56,224 bases of DNA from Phycisphaerales bacterium (lineage in GTDB: Bacteria > Planctomycetota > Phycisphaerae > Phycisphaerales > SM1A02): positions 1 through 56,224 of the forward strand of contig JAQWLT010000036.1 of assembly GCA_029247205.1 (NCBI GenBank). Direction: 5' to 3'. The position numbers and the translations under genes are program-made. The number at the start of each line of letters is the position of its first letter. Position 1 is the first letter of the stretch. The notes beneath the pieces are model-generated. The model did no database searches and was not told the DNA's origin. It was given only the letters and a program-made list of their open reading frames with translations. Of this stretch, positions 36,747 to 46,209 are shown piece after piece.

Positions 36747-37676
36747 ATGGCGGTCATGTCGCCGCAACACCCACAACCGTCGCCCATGCGCATTGCCGTC
36801 ACCGGTAGTTCAGGCTTCATTGGCCACGCCCTCGTCGACGTTTTACGATTGGGTGGCCATGAGGTCGTGCGGTTGGTTCGAACTGCGGATGAAAGTCAGG
36901 ACATTGTGTGGTCACCCCACACTGTTGCCCCTCCCGACCCACGGCTTGAAGGCTTGGACGCTGTCGTGCATCTCGCTGGCGCTGGTATTGCCGATCGACG
37001 ATGGACCGCATCGCGGCGAGCCCTACTTCGCAGCAGCCGGGTCGACGCAACTCAACATCTCGCTGCATCGCTCGCTCAACTTGCTCACCCGCCCAAGGTA
37101 CTGGTTCAGGCTTCCGCAACCGGATGGTATGGAGACCGTGGCGACGAGTGGCTCAGTGAGTCGGCCCCACGCGGCCGTGGTTTTCTCAGCGACCTGTGTG
37201 CCGACTGGGAGCAGGCGAGCACACTGCTCGACGAATGCGGCACTCGCCGCGTCCAACTTCGCACCGGAATGGTGATTGGATCTCAAGGTGGCGCGTTGGC
37301 CAAAATGCTGCCAATCTTTCGACTCGGACTTGGCGGGCGGCTCGGGCACGGACGGCAGTGGATGAGTTGGATTACCAGACAGGACTTACTCGCTGTCATC
37401 AACACTGCGATCACAAACTCTGCACTTACTGGCCCGGTCAATGCCGTCTCGCCAAACCCCCTCACCAATCTCGCCTTTACCAAGGCGCTCGCCTCAGCCT
37501 GCAAGCGGCCCGCTGTCTTTCCGGCCCCCAAATCCCTACTTCGCCTTGCCCTTGGCGAGATGGCACCAGCGATCCTGCTCACCAGCCAACGCTGCCGACC
37601 AGACGCACTCACCGCCGTTGGCCATGTTTTTAGACACTCAAACGTCGATGCAGCCCTGTCGACAGCTATTTCTTAG
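36747..37676 (+). CDS. TIGR01777-family NAD(P)-dependent epimerase (YfcH/SDR39U1 type)
   Basis: Atypical short-chain dehydrogenase with the glycine motif ITV-like IAVTGSSGFIGHAL, HLAGAGIADRRW, VQASATGWYGDRG and DLCADWEQA, then the small C-terminal DUF1731-like region (GEMAPAILLTSQRCRPDAL). About 310 residues. Starts at ATG 36747, 36756 and 36786 are all possible; 36786 (MRIAVTG) fits the family best, while 36747 follows a GTG and lies nearest the sigma gene. The physiological substrate of the family is not established. Confidence 0.88.
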   Translation: MAVMSPQHPQPSPMRIAVTGSSGFIGHALVDVLRLGGHEVVRLVRTADESQDIVWSPHTVAPPDPRLEGLDAVVHLAGAGIADRRWTASRRALLRSSRVDATQHLAASLAQLAHPPKVLVQASATGWYGDRGDEWLSESAPRGRGFLSDLCADWEQASTLLDECGTRRVQLRTGMVIGSQGGALAKMLPIFRLGLGGRLGHGRQWMSWITRQDLLAVINTAITNSALTGPVNAVSPNPLTNLAFTKALASACKRPAVFPAPKSLLRLALGEMAPAILLTSQRCRPDALTAVGHVFRHSNVDAALSTAIS

Positions 37677-37817
37677 ATAATAGAAGGTAATTACAAGAGG
37701 TACTTGCTTCGATTCTTAGGCCTTTGCGGGTACGCTCAATGACGCTGGAGAAGAACTAGTAATGCCGCTGCAATGTTGCGGCAGCCCTCATAGAGAATTG
37801 AGAAGGAGCAAATCCGA

Positions 37818-40130
37818 ATGTTCAAGACTACAACACTGCTCGGCATGGCCACCATGGTTTCCACCGCCGCAGCCGGAACTTCAATGTTGGATCAGATCGG
37901 CGCCAATGATGGCTCCGATGTGGACACGAGCAATATCCTCGCGTCGCAATACTTCGAGGCCGCGTTCTCGGTCTACGACATTGCCGCGATCGATGATTTT
38001 GACAACACCGACGGGCTCGCAGCCACGTCAGTCGCCGCCTGCATCGCGGGCTGGAACGGCTACACAAGCATCGACGCCGTCCTTGGAGTAGAAGGCAACT
38101 TCTACCTAGCGATTGAAGACGCCGCGGCCAATTTAGATGGGTATGCAACTGCCTCTGGCCCTGTGGTACTCGACCCCAACTGGACTGGCCAAGCCAATGG
38201 TGAAGTGGTCGTACTAGATAGTTATTGGGCACTCGCCGGCGGTGTGAATCTTGTCACCTTAATTCCGGTCAACGAGTTTGGCACCAATGGCCAAACCGGC
38301 ATCACCGCTTCCTTCCTTGGCGACGGCGCAGCATGGCAAGCGAATCCTGGTGGTGGCTTTGGCATGCCAAATAACTGGCAGGCCGCAACCAACAATGTTT
38401 CTATTCGTGTTGTGGGCGAAACCGGCGACCCCTGCAGTGTTCCCTTTGGCAATTGCCCGACGGATGTATCTGGCCCCGCTGGAACGCCTGACGGATTCGT
38501 TGGTGTCGATGACATCTTGGCATGCGTTGGTACATTCAACGAAACAGGGAATGGAACCGAGCGTCCACAAGGCGACTGCTATCCAGGTCCCGCCGGTGAC
38601 TGCACAGTCAATGTCGATGATCTCTTATCTGTGGTGGCAACCTTCGGCACTGACTGTCGCCCCCGTGGAGCATGTTGCTTCGGCATAGCCGGATGCGACG
38701 AGGACACGCTGGAAGAGGACTGCTCCTCGGGCGATTGGCTCGGCGAAGACTCCACCTGCGCTGACTGCCATGCCGGTGCTTGCTGCTATATCGATGGCAC
38801 CTGCACTGAAGGCAGCCCCGCTGACTGTTCTAACGCTGGTGGTACCTATAGTGGCGATGGCATCGACTGTGCTGCGGCAAACTGCCCACAGCCATCTGAA
38901 GGCGCTTGCTGCATCACTAATCTTGACTGCCTCGATTCGCTCTTCCCCGCCGATTGCGACGACTTCGGTGGTACCTACATGGGGGCTGGCACAGATTGCA
39001 TGACTACCAGTTGCGGCTGGGAAGGCTGCCCATCTGACGCAACCGCAGAAGACGCTCCCTGTGCAGAAGACACCTCCGATCCCAATTCGGACCCCAATGG
39101 TGGCCTCAATGTTGATCCGCCTCTGTTTGGTGCAATCGCCAATGGCGAAACAATCTGCGGCACAATTTCAACATTCACCTGTATCGGATGCGCAGATGAT
39201 GGCACCGACGCAACCTATCGCGACACCGACTGGTACGTGTTCGACAATTCAGCTGGTGGTGAGTGGACGATCAACGGCGGCGGCGAGACATCCCTCGTCA
39301 TGGGTATTGTCGATAACGACGCACTCGCCTTTGTTGATTACTTCATCCTAGCCCCATACGAAGAGGGTTCCGCTACCGTCACGCTGCCCGCTGGCGGCAG
39401 CTACTCGGTCTGGGTGGGCTTCGACTTCGATGGTGGCACCAACCCGTGCTCAAGCAATACCAATGAGTACTCCATCAGTTTGTCAGGCGCAGCAGCACCT
39501 CCATCAGCCTGCTGTGTAGTCACTGACTGCGTGGGTGATCTTAATCCCACCGAGTGTGCACAACTTGGCGGCACCTATGTCGCTGACGAAAGTTGCGACA
39601 CCTACAGTTGCCCGCAGGCATTCGTGCCATGCAACACCGGCAATGGCCAAGATCCGCTCGGCATCGATGATTCGTGGACGGCGGGAACGTCGGACACCGG
39701 CTCGGGCTATCAGCGAGCGATGGCGGTTTCAGCTGACAGCATCAGTGAGTGCACCATCTACGGCCTAGGGCTCATCTACAGCGGTGGGTGGAGCGACTGC
39801 TCAACGCCTGCTGACATGCCTATGGAGTGGGCGATCTACGCCGACGCGAGTGGCATGCCAGGGAGCGAACTCGCTTCTGGTGCAAGTGTTGACTACGCCG
39901 GCACCGACCTGGTGTACGCCGGTGCCTATGCCCTTCATGGCTGGACATGTGATATGAGTTATACCGGCAGTGTTGACTGGGTCAATATCTCATCGGTCAG
40001 TGCTGGCCAAGGCGAGTGCTGGTTCCTCTGGATGTCATCGACGCCAGCCGATGCAGGCGCTTCGGCGATCAATGACGGCACTGGCTGGATAGCCGAGGCC
40101 TTTAATCTCAACTACTGCATCACCGAGTGA
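37818..40130 (+). CDS. Secreted protein with cysteine modules and an internal dockerin-like segment
   Basis: 770 residues from an ATG with AAGGAG nine bases upstream. Signal peptide about 1-19 (ending AAAG). The segment 205-280 resembles a dockerin pair (NVDDLLSVVATFGTDC). Four cysteine modules follow (about 283-317, 320-357, 361-399, 563-600), each of the pattern GACC...C...C-x-x-x-G-G-T-Y-x-G-x-G-x-x-C. Between them lies a strand-rich domain (about 400-560, with TDWYVFDN and SYSVWVGFDFDG), of the pre-peptidase C-terminal type. No catalytic motif was seen. Four cysteine pairs per module suggest disulfides outside the cell. A strong terminator follows. Confidence 0.75.
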   Translation: MFKTTTLLGMATMVSTAAAGTSMLDQIGANDGSDVDTSNILASQYFEAAFSVYDIAAIDDFDNTDGLAATSVAACIAGWNGYTSIDAVLGVEGNFYLAIEDAAANLDGYATASGPVVLDPNWTGQANGEVVVLDSYWALAGGVNLVTLIPVNEFGTNGQTGITASFLGDGAAWQANPGGGFGMPNNWQAATNNVSIRVVGETGDPCSVPFGNCPTDVSGPAGTPDGFVGVDDILACVGTFNETGNGTERPQGDCYPGPAGDCTVNVDDLLSVVATFGTDCRPRGACCFGIAGCDEDTLEEDCSSGDWLGEDSTCADCHAGACCYIDGTCTEGSPADCSNAGGTYSGDGIDCAAANCPQPSEGACCITNLDCLDSLFPADCDDFGGTYMGAGTDCMTTSCGWEGCPSDATAEDAPCAEDTSDPNSDPNGGLNVDPPLFGAIANGETICGTISTFTCIGCADDGTDATYRDTDWYVFDNSAGGEWTINGGGETSLVMGIVDNDALAFVDYFILAPYEEGSATVTLPAGGSYSVWVGFDFDGGTNPCSSNTNEYSISLSGAAAPPSACCVVTDCVGDLNPTECAQLGGTYVADESCDTYSCPQAFVPCNTGNGQDPLGIDDSWTAGTSDTGSGYQRAMAVSADSISECTIYGLGLIYSGGWSDCSTPADMPMEWAIYADASGMPGSELASGASVDYAGTDLVYAGAYALHGWTCDMSYTGSVDWVNISSVSAGQGECWFLWMSSTPADAGASAINDGTGWIAEAFNLNYCITE

Positions 40131-40154
40131 TGTAGACAGTCTGCTTTCAACCAA

Positions 40155-40190
40155 CAGCCCCCCGGCCACTAGCCGGGGGGCTGTTCTTTT
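40155..40190 (+). terminator. Strong rho-independent terminator
   Basis: Perfect 12-bp GC-rich stem CAGCCCCCCGGC / GCCGGGGGGCTG with loop CACTA, followed by TTCTTTT. It ends the 37818 gene and may also stop the convergent transglutaminase transcript, though the reverse side has fewer T residues. Confidence 0.9.
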
Positions 40191-40211
40191 GAGACTGTTT
40201 GTGAACTTGGT

Positions 40212-41165
40212 TTACTGCTGCTGTTGTGAAGCCGCCTGATCAGCCCGATGCTCACACGCAACCTGTTGATCAGGTGACTCGGCGAAGACTGGGACATCCA
40301 TGATGAGCGGGGCCGGCTTGTGATGACGCTCACGACGCTCCACCACCGCCGTGCGAACCTCGGCACTGATGGTCTCTTGAGAAGCGCCGCGGAAGATTCC
40401 CCGATTCGGCGGCACATCGTTGTAGTGCCGACCGTAGGCGACGACAATATGACGCTCGCCAGCGCTGCATGAGTGCGTAGGATCGAATCCAACCCAACCA
40501 TGGTCAGGCGTCCATACTTCAATCCACGCATGGCTCTCAGATGGTTTGATGGGATGGTCAATATGCAGGTAGCCATTGACATATCTACATGGCACACCAT
40601 AAAGGCGAAGTAAGCCAAGCGAGACATGGGCGAAGTCCTGGCACACACCCGCTCCAGCCTGGAGCGCGTCTTCGCTGGTCGACATTGCATTGGTTACAAA
40701 CGACTGATAGAGGAGATGCTGGCCAAGGCTCTCTGAGAGCCGCCCGAGTAGGTCTCCGACTGTCACGCATTCTGCAAGGCCGAGATGCTGAGCAAGCATC
40801 TCCAAGCGCTCGCTTCGGATGACAGGGCCACCGAATTGCAGAAAGTCCCATTCTCGCAAAGTGCTCACGCAATCCACAAAAGGCAATCCAATGCTTATCG
40901 GATCTATTGCAGCCTCACTGGTTTCAACAAGCGATCGGCATGCCACCTCTACTCGATCGTGATAGTCCGTAATCGAGAACCAATGCATGGCATTGCCAAC
41001 CCAGTCTTCATGTCTACTGGGCTGAGCATGGGGGCCGATCCCGAGATCAAATTCATGCAGCGTCTGCCCTGATTGCGTGCGGGGTTCTACTCGCACCTCC
41101 ATATGTGATTCTCTCACAAAGGCGGAGTATTGAAATCGGAGATGATGTTCTACTTCAAGCAACAT
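40212..41165 (-). CDS. Transglutaminase-like cysteine protease (bacterial TGase cluster member)
   Basis: 317 residues, cytoplasmic by lack of a signal peptide. The N-terminal beta domain of bacterial transglutaminases precedes the core with the triad Cys175 (GAGVCQDFAH), His212 (ESHAWIEVW) and Asp228 (GFDPTHS). The family is a standard partner of alpha-E and circularly permuted ATP-grasp proteins. It ends in a glutamine run. It lies 6 nt after the alpha-E gene; see the operon entry in the findings. Confidence 0.9.
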   Translation of the reverse strand: MLLEVEHHLRFQYSAFVRESHMEVRVEPRTQSGQTLHEFDLGIGPHAQPSRHEDWVGNAMHWFSITDYHDRVEVACRSLVETSEAAIDPISIGLPFVDCVSTLREWDFLQFGGPVIRSERLEMLAQHLGLAECVTVGDLLGRLSESLGQHLLYQSFVTNAMSTSEDALQAGAGVCQDFAHVSLGLLRLYGVPCRYVNGYLHIDHPIKPSESHAWIEVWTPDHGWVGFDPTHSCSAGERHIVVAYGRHYNDVPPNRGIFRGASQETISAEVRTAVVERRERHHKPAPLIMDVPVFAESPDQQVACEHRADQAASQQQQ

Positions 41166-41171
41166 GAATGG

Positions 41172-42122
41172 TTACACCGTGAAATATAGACGTGTCAGTG
41201 ATTCGTGGACGTCCTCGATATCACCTGCGAGCCCGCCACACACTGCGGCAAAGTCATGACGTCCGAGTAGGTCACGTTCCTCATAGCGAAGCTGAGACGA
41301 CAACCGACCCAACTTTCGAGCAGCATCTGTCAACACGCCGCCCCGCTCAATCTCTGCAAGCGATCGTTCAATACTTGCGACTCCAAACGCCACACTATGA
41401 GTCGACGAGGTATCAAACAGCAGGAAGGATGCGACCGCATGAGGCGTCATGCCCGCTCCATTGGAACGACGGTAATTCTCCAATGATCCCACACTTCGGA
41501 GCGCACTTCGGAGCAGAGCGTGATGCACTGGAATATCGATCTCACTCGGCGTATCCATGAGCAGCGGGAGACGATGGCGAAGCAACTGAAGAACGCGATA
41601 TACACGCTCAAGCATTACACCAATATCTAGAAAGCCAAACGCCTCATCGCGACTGAAGGTCCGACCAATTGCTCCACCAATCCCATAGATTGCATGCTGC
41701 ACCTGAGAAAGCAGAGCATCAGGATCATGTTCGACTCGAACACTGGCGTCGAGTTTCAGCCAGCATTCGTTGATCTGTTCAAAGACCTCACGCGTGAGAT
41801 ATTCTCGTACCACTCTGGCATTCTCACGTGCGCTGTGGATGGAGGAGGCGACAGAGAATTCGTTCTCTGTGCCGAGCAGCCAAGAGTGGAGGCCGGCCAT
41901 GCGAGCGGCATCGACATCCAGCGATTCTTGTAGTCGTGGGGATCCTGGAAAGACATCGGCGAATGCCTCCCAGAACTCTGTTGTACGGGAGGGCGCAAGC
42001 CCACGGATCTCTACCGTCAATTGTTCTGCGACAAGCAGCATGCGACACAGGTTGCCACCACGCTCGAGGTAGCGCCCCATCCAATAGATGTTCTCAGCCG
42101 ATCTTGACAGCATCACGCTCAT
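41172..42122 (-). CDS. Alpha-E domain protein (DUF403)
   Basis: 316 residues, nearly all helical. The N-terminus MLSRSAENIYWMGRYLERG is the family signature. The function is unknown; in the conserved cluster it is thought to act with the ATP-grasp enzyme. The ATG overlaps the ATP-grasp stop by 4 nt. Confidence 0.92.
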   Translation of the reverse strand: MSVMLSRSAENIYWMGRYLERGGNLCRMLLVAEQLTVEIRGLAPSRTTEFWEAFADVFPGSPRLQESLDVDAARMAGLHSWLLGTENEFSVASSIHSARENARVVREYLTREVFEQINECWLKLDASVRVEHDPDALLSQVQHAIYGIGGAIGRTFSRDEAFGFLDIGVMLERVYRVLQLLRHRLPLLMDTPSEIDIPVHHALLRSALRSVGSLENYRRSNGAGMTPHAVASFLLFDTSSTHSVAFGVASIERSLAEIERGGVLTDAARKLGRLSSQLRYEERDLLGRHDFAAVCGGLAGDIEDVHESLTRLYFTV

Positions 42123-43564
42123 CGCACAAGTTCCTCAGCGAGTACCCATGTGTCCTTACTTCCCCCGCCCTGCGAGGAATTGACCACATAGGAGCCCTCT
42201 TCCATCGCAACTCGGGTCAGTCCACCTGGCAAGACCTTGACTGTTTCACCGTAGAGCACATATGGGCGCATGTCGACGCGGCGGGGCGAAAAATCATCGC
42301 CTGTCCATGTCGGATGCGATGAGAACTCAACCAGTGGTTGAGCGATGTACTTCTCAGGATTGGCGTCGAAAACCGTGGCAAATTCAGCAATCTCTTTCTT
42401 ACTCGAAGTTGGCCCGACGAGCATGCCATAGCCACCAGCACCATCTGTGAGTTTGACCACCAACTCAGCAAGGTGCTCACGAATATAGGCCGCGTCGTCC
42501 GCTCGCCGACCAATCCATGTATGAATCTGACCGAGCAGTGGTTCTTCGTCAAGAAAGAATCGAACGATGTCAGGCATCCACGGATAGATCGACTTGTCAT
42601 CGGCCACGCCAGCGCCTGGCGCGTTTGCGATCGTCACATTGCCCGCTCTCCATGCATGAATCAAGCCTGGAACTCCGAGCAAACTGCCCGAATTGAATAC
42701 CACTGGGTCGAGGAAGAGATCATCAACACGTCGGTACAAGACATCAACTCGCTGACGACCTCGCGTGGTTCGCATCGACAACTGATCGTTCTCGACAATG
42801 AGATCGCGCCCTTCAACAAGCGGGACGCCCATCTCACGAGCCAAGAACGAGTGCTCGAAATAAGCACTATTGTCCAGACCCGGAGTCAGTACCGCAACGG
42901 AAGGTCGCTCACGACCTCTGGGCGCCGCAAATTTCAACGCCTCGAGCAACATCTGGGGGTACAGATCGACGGGACGAACCCCGTACTTAGCGAATATTTC
43001 AGGGAAGACCCGCGAGAGCAGGTTGCGGTTCTCAAGCACATAGGACACGCCACTTGGACTGCGGCAGTTGTCCTCCAGAACGAGAAACTCGCCTGACTCT
43101 CCACGAAGAAGATCGACACCGGTGATGTGGGTGAAAATACCATGGCGTGGACGAGTGCCGATCAGCTCACGACGGAAGTCGCTGCGCGAAAGCACCAAAT
43201 CAAATGGGATGATTCCCTCACGAAGGCATCGCTGATCACCGTACACATCCTCAAGAAAGAGGTTGATGGCGGTCACACGCTGGATCAACCCCGCCTCAAG
43301 CAACTGCCATTCGTCGGATCCAATGATGCGGGGAACAAAGTCAAAGGGAAAGACCCGCTCAGTTCCCTCCTCCTCGCCGTACACGGTAAAGGTGATTCCC
43401 TGGTTGACCAAAGACACCTCTTGAAGATCTTCACGGCGACGCACCTCGCCCTGATCAAAGTTGCCAAGGGTCGAGACGACCGAGTCATACAGACCGCGCG
43501 GCAAGCCGCTGGGCTCCAACGCTTCGTCATATCCGCTGGGCGCGGGTGTCCATTTCAGTGTCAT
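42119..43564 (-). CDS. Circularly permuted ATP-grasp protein
   Basis: 481 residues from ATG 43564, 13 nt after the permease stop (an ATG 16 codons earlier would overlap it). Motifs: EDNCRSPSGVSYVLENR, KSIYPWMPDIV, LVVKLTDGAGGYGMLVGP and VDMRPYVLYG, typical of the DUF404/DUF407 fold, a permuted ATP-grasp with carboxylate-amine ligase chemistry inferred for its family. It may make or modify peptide bonds; no substrate is known. Part of a triad with alpha-E and transglutaminase. Confidence 0.92.
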   Translation of the reverse strand: MTLKWTPAPSGYDEALEPSGLPRGLYDSVVSTLGNFDQGEVRRREDLQEVSLVNQGITFTVYGEEEGTERVFPFDFVPRIIGSDEWQLLEAGLIQRVTAINLFLEDVYGDQRCLREGIIPFDLVLSRSDFRRELIGTRPRHGIFTHITGVDLLRGESGEFLVLEDNCRSPSGVSYVLENRNLLSRVFPEIFAKYGVRPVDLYPQMLLEALKFAAPRGRERPSVAVLTPGLDNSAYFEHSFLAREMGVPLVEGRDLIVENDQLSMRTTRGRQRVDVLYRRVDDLFLDPVVFNSGSLLGVPGLIHAWRAGNVTIANAPGAGVADDKSIYPWMPDIVRFFLDEEPLLGQIHTWIGRRADDAAYIREHLAELVVKLTDGAGGYGMLVGPTSSKKEIAEFATVFDANPEKYIAQPLVEFSSHPTWTGDDFSPRRVDMRPYVLYGETVKVLPGGLTRVAMEEGSYVVNSSQGGGSKDTWVLAEELVR

Positions 43565-43577
43565 ATCACCAATGCTA

Positions 43578-44888
43578 TCAGGCTGGCGGAATCGAACGAC
43601 CATGGGGGTCACGCTCGGCGTGCTCCACCTCTTTGCCGAGCGCTTCGGCCATCGCCTGATCAGTTACATGCTCCAGACGCTCGGCTGCCTCGTGGAGATG
43701 GCTTGTCGGAATACTTGAGCGGCCGGCAAGATAGGTTTCCCAGAGTCGATGAGCCCGGACCAACCCACCGGCCTCAGACCGACCCTTGTCGGTCAACTTC
43801 CATTCGCCGTCGCTAGATTCTGCTAATGCTCGGCGTCGGAGGCGAGCAAGCACCACACTCATCTGACTTGGTCCAATTCGAACATCTGATCGCAACAATC
43901 CTTCGACCGCATGTAGGTCGGCTCGCACGCCTCGTTCCTCAAGCCTGAACAACAAACCAAGCGCATCCTCAACGGCAACCCGTTTAGCGTCCTTCCGAGC
44001 GGCCAATCGCCGGAAAATGATGCCACGCTCCGGTGCGAATACAACACCAGCAAGAAAGAGGAGCCCAGCAAGAACAGCCATCATGCCGGCTGAAGACGTA
44101 TCGACCCCCGAGCCCAGAAACCAACCGGGAACTGTGATCGCCGAAAAGTGCCCGAGTACCGCTGCCGCCGAACCGATGACAACAGCTAAAGTCATGACAC
44201 TGACCATCCGACGGGATAAGAGCAACGCTGTCGCTGGCGGCGCCACGAGAAGAGCAACGGTAATAATGCTGCCCACAGCTTCAAAGCAGGCCACACACGT
44301 TGCCGCTGTCAGAACCATAACACCGTAGTGAATCCACTTCGTGTTGAATCCCTGCGACGCTGAGAGCCCAGGGTCAAAGGATGAGATCAATAACTCCTTG
44401 TAGAGCACAACCACCACGACCGCATTGATGAGACCCACAATGACAAGGGGAATGACAATTCTGGGCACTTCGATACCCCAGAGGCCTACAACATCAAGCG
44501 GCGCCAACTCAATGGCACCGTATAGCACGCAATTCGGATCGAGATCAACTGTGTCAGCCGTTTGCACAATGAGGAGAAGTCCGAGCGAGAAGAATGATGT
44601 AAAAACAAGGCCCATCGCAGCGCCTCGCTCAACACGCCCCCAACGGTGTACCACTTGCGTCAACACAGCTGCAATGATGCCGGCGACCGCGGCCCCTGCG
44701 AACATCCAGCCTCCATCACGAGTGCCGCTGATGAGAAATCCCAGGGCAATCCCGGGCAGCACAGCATGCGAAATCGCGTCGCCCATCATGCCCATGCCAC
44801 GAACGACAAGCCATGTGCCAGGGATAGCGCACGCAATCGCGACCAGCACACCGATCAAGATGATCCATCCGTCGTAGTCGAATGTCAC
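43578..44888 (-). CDS. Metal ABC transporter permease fused to a DtxR-like regulator domain (second permease)
   Basis: 436 residues. The N-terminal part (about 1-285) has eight to nine membrane helices and the ABC-3 motif AISHAVLPGIALGF. Residues about 300-436 form a winged helix and a DtxR metal-binding and dimerisation domain: H380, E384, H399, E403, E406 and H407 occur at the spacing of DtxR residues H79, E83, H98, C102, E105 and H106, followed by RDPHGRSIP as in DtxR. GTG start overlaps the first permease stop (GTGA). The fused domain may sense metal at the transporter or bind DNA; both are inference. Confidence 0.9.
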   Translation of the reverse strand: MTFDYDGWIILIGVLVAIACAIPGTWLVVRGMGMMGDAISHAVLPGIALGFLISGTRDGGWMFAGAAVAGIIAAVLTQVVHRWGRVERGAAMGLVFTSFFSLGLLLIVQTADTVDLDPNCVLYGAIELAPLDVVGLWGIEVPRIVIPLVIVGLINAVVVVVLYKELLISSFDPGLSASQGFNTKWIHYGVMVLTAATCVACFEAVGSIITVALLVAPPATALLLSRRMVSVMTLAVVIGSAAAVLGHFSAITVPGWFLGSGVDTSSAGMMAVLAGLLFLAGVVFAPERGIIFRRLAARKDAKRVAVEDALGLLFRLEERGVRADLHAVEGLLRSDVRIGPSQMSVVLARLRRRALAESSDGEWKLTDKGRSEAGGLVRAHRLWETYLAGRSSIPTSHLHEAAERLEHVTDQAMAEALGKEVEHAERDPHGRSIPPA

Positions 44889-46201
44889 AGGGTGTGTCCA
44901 ATTGGATGCGGGCTCGAAGGTGTCTCATCACCTCGCTCAAGTGCCTGCTCAAGCTCAGCCACAAGGTCTGCGCCAAGCACATGCTCGACCAGATCTGCAT
45001 CACGATCCACATGTGAAGCGGCGATGTCAGCATGTCGAATCAGAAAAAGTTCCCAGAGGCGATGATTTCGAAGCACTTGTTCCGATGCTTCGTAACCACA
45101 ATCGCTGAATCGATATCGGCCAGAACCGATCGGCACAACCTCCCCGCTTCTGGCAGCCCGATGATGAATAGACCGAAGATTTCTCGGTGACCAACCTCGA
45201 GCTTGCAACACATTGTCGAATGTCCAGTAGTCCTCACCGCTCAACTCCATCGATTCGGCAGCGGCACGCAGTAAATGTTGTCGGCCAGTCCGCACTTTCA
45301 GTCGGGCTGCCCGAACCACACGACGCACTGCCCCACGCTTGACACCACACACCATTGACACGATGAACATCAGAGCAAGCGTTAACACAATGATTGACCC
45401 AGCGGGTAGCTTTGGGGCAAGTGCGCTGATCGATGCGCCAATCCAGCATCCCACAGCGCCGATACCGCCAGCGAGTGCAGCCATACTTGTAAATGAGTCG
45501 GTCCAGAATCTCGCTGACGCCGCAGGAATAATAAGAAGCGCGATCACCAAAATGAGGCCGACTGCTTGCAGGCCAACAACCGTGATAACAACTGCAAGGA
45601 ACATCAGGCCGAGGTCAAGCAGTCCTTCCCGCCGACCAATGGCACGGCCGAATGACTCATCAAAGCACAAGAGTCGAAACTCTTTGGCAAAAATAATCGC
45701 AATGAGTAGCGTCGCCGCTGCCGTGACGCCTATAGCAATCGCATCGGCCTGAATCATTGACGCTGTACGGCCATAGATGAATGACTCAAGGCCAGCCTGA
45801 TTTCCGCCAGGCAAACCCTGTGCAATTCCAAGCATGGCGATTCCCAAACCAAACCCACTACCAAGCACAACGCCCATGATGGCATCGTCTTTTAGCCCGG
45901 TGCTGCGACGCAGTGCCGGCACTGCCCAGGCGGCGAGTATGCCAGCGAGTGCCGCGCCAACAAAGAGCCCTAGTAGTGACTTTCCCCCTCCGCCCATCGC
46001 TTGCATTACGAGAAAAGCGCCCACAACACCCGGCAACATTGCGTGGCTGACCGTGTCTCCAAGCAATGCCCGCTTTCGCAAGACTAGAAATGTCCCAACG
46101 ACCCCGCCCGCAAGCCCAAGCATCGCGGCGCCAAGTACCACAACGCGCGTATTCCACTCGCCAAGAAATAGCACATCAAAGAAATTTATTGTGGCGAGCA
46201 T
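44885..46201 (-). CDS. Metal ABC transporter permease fused to a DtxR-like regulator domain (first permease)
   Basis: 438 residues. N-terminal ABC-3 permease with TVSHAMLPGVVGAF, about nine membrane helices up to residue 285. The C-terminal part has a weaker winged helix (FDNVLQARGWSPRNLRSIHHR) and a DtxR-like domain in which H380, E384, E406 and H407 are kept while the H98 and C102 equivalents are Asp (D399, D403). The tail has SSPHPIG. It starts 8 nt after the ATPase stop. With two permeases of this type, the transporter would carry two regulator domains. Confidence 0.88.
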   Translation of the reverse strand: MLATINFFDVLFLGEWNTRVVVLGAAMLGLAGGVVGTFLVLRKRALLGDTVSHAMLPGVVGAFLVMQAMGGGGKSLLGLFVGAALAGILAAWAVPALRRSTGLKDDAIMGVVLGSGFGLGIAMLGIAQGLPGGNQAGLESFIYGRTASMIQADAIAIGVTAAATLLIAIIFAKEFRLLCFDESFGRAIGRREGLLDLGLMFLAVVITVVGLQAVGLILVIALLIIPAASARFWTDSFTSMAALAGGIGAVGCWIGASISALAPKLPAGSIIVLTLALMFIVSMVCGVKRGAVRRVVRAARLKVRTGRQHLLRAAAESMELSGEDYWTFDNVLQARGWSPRNLRSIHHRAARSGEVVPIGSGRYRFSDCGYEASEQVLRNHRLWELFLIRHADIAASHVDRDADLVEHVLGADLVAELEQALERGDETPSSPHPIGHTL

Positions 46202-46209
46202 GAGAGCGT

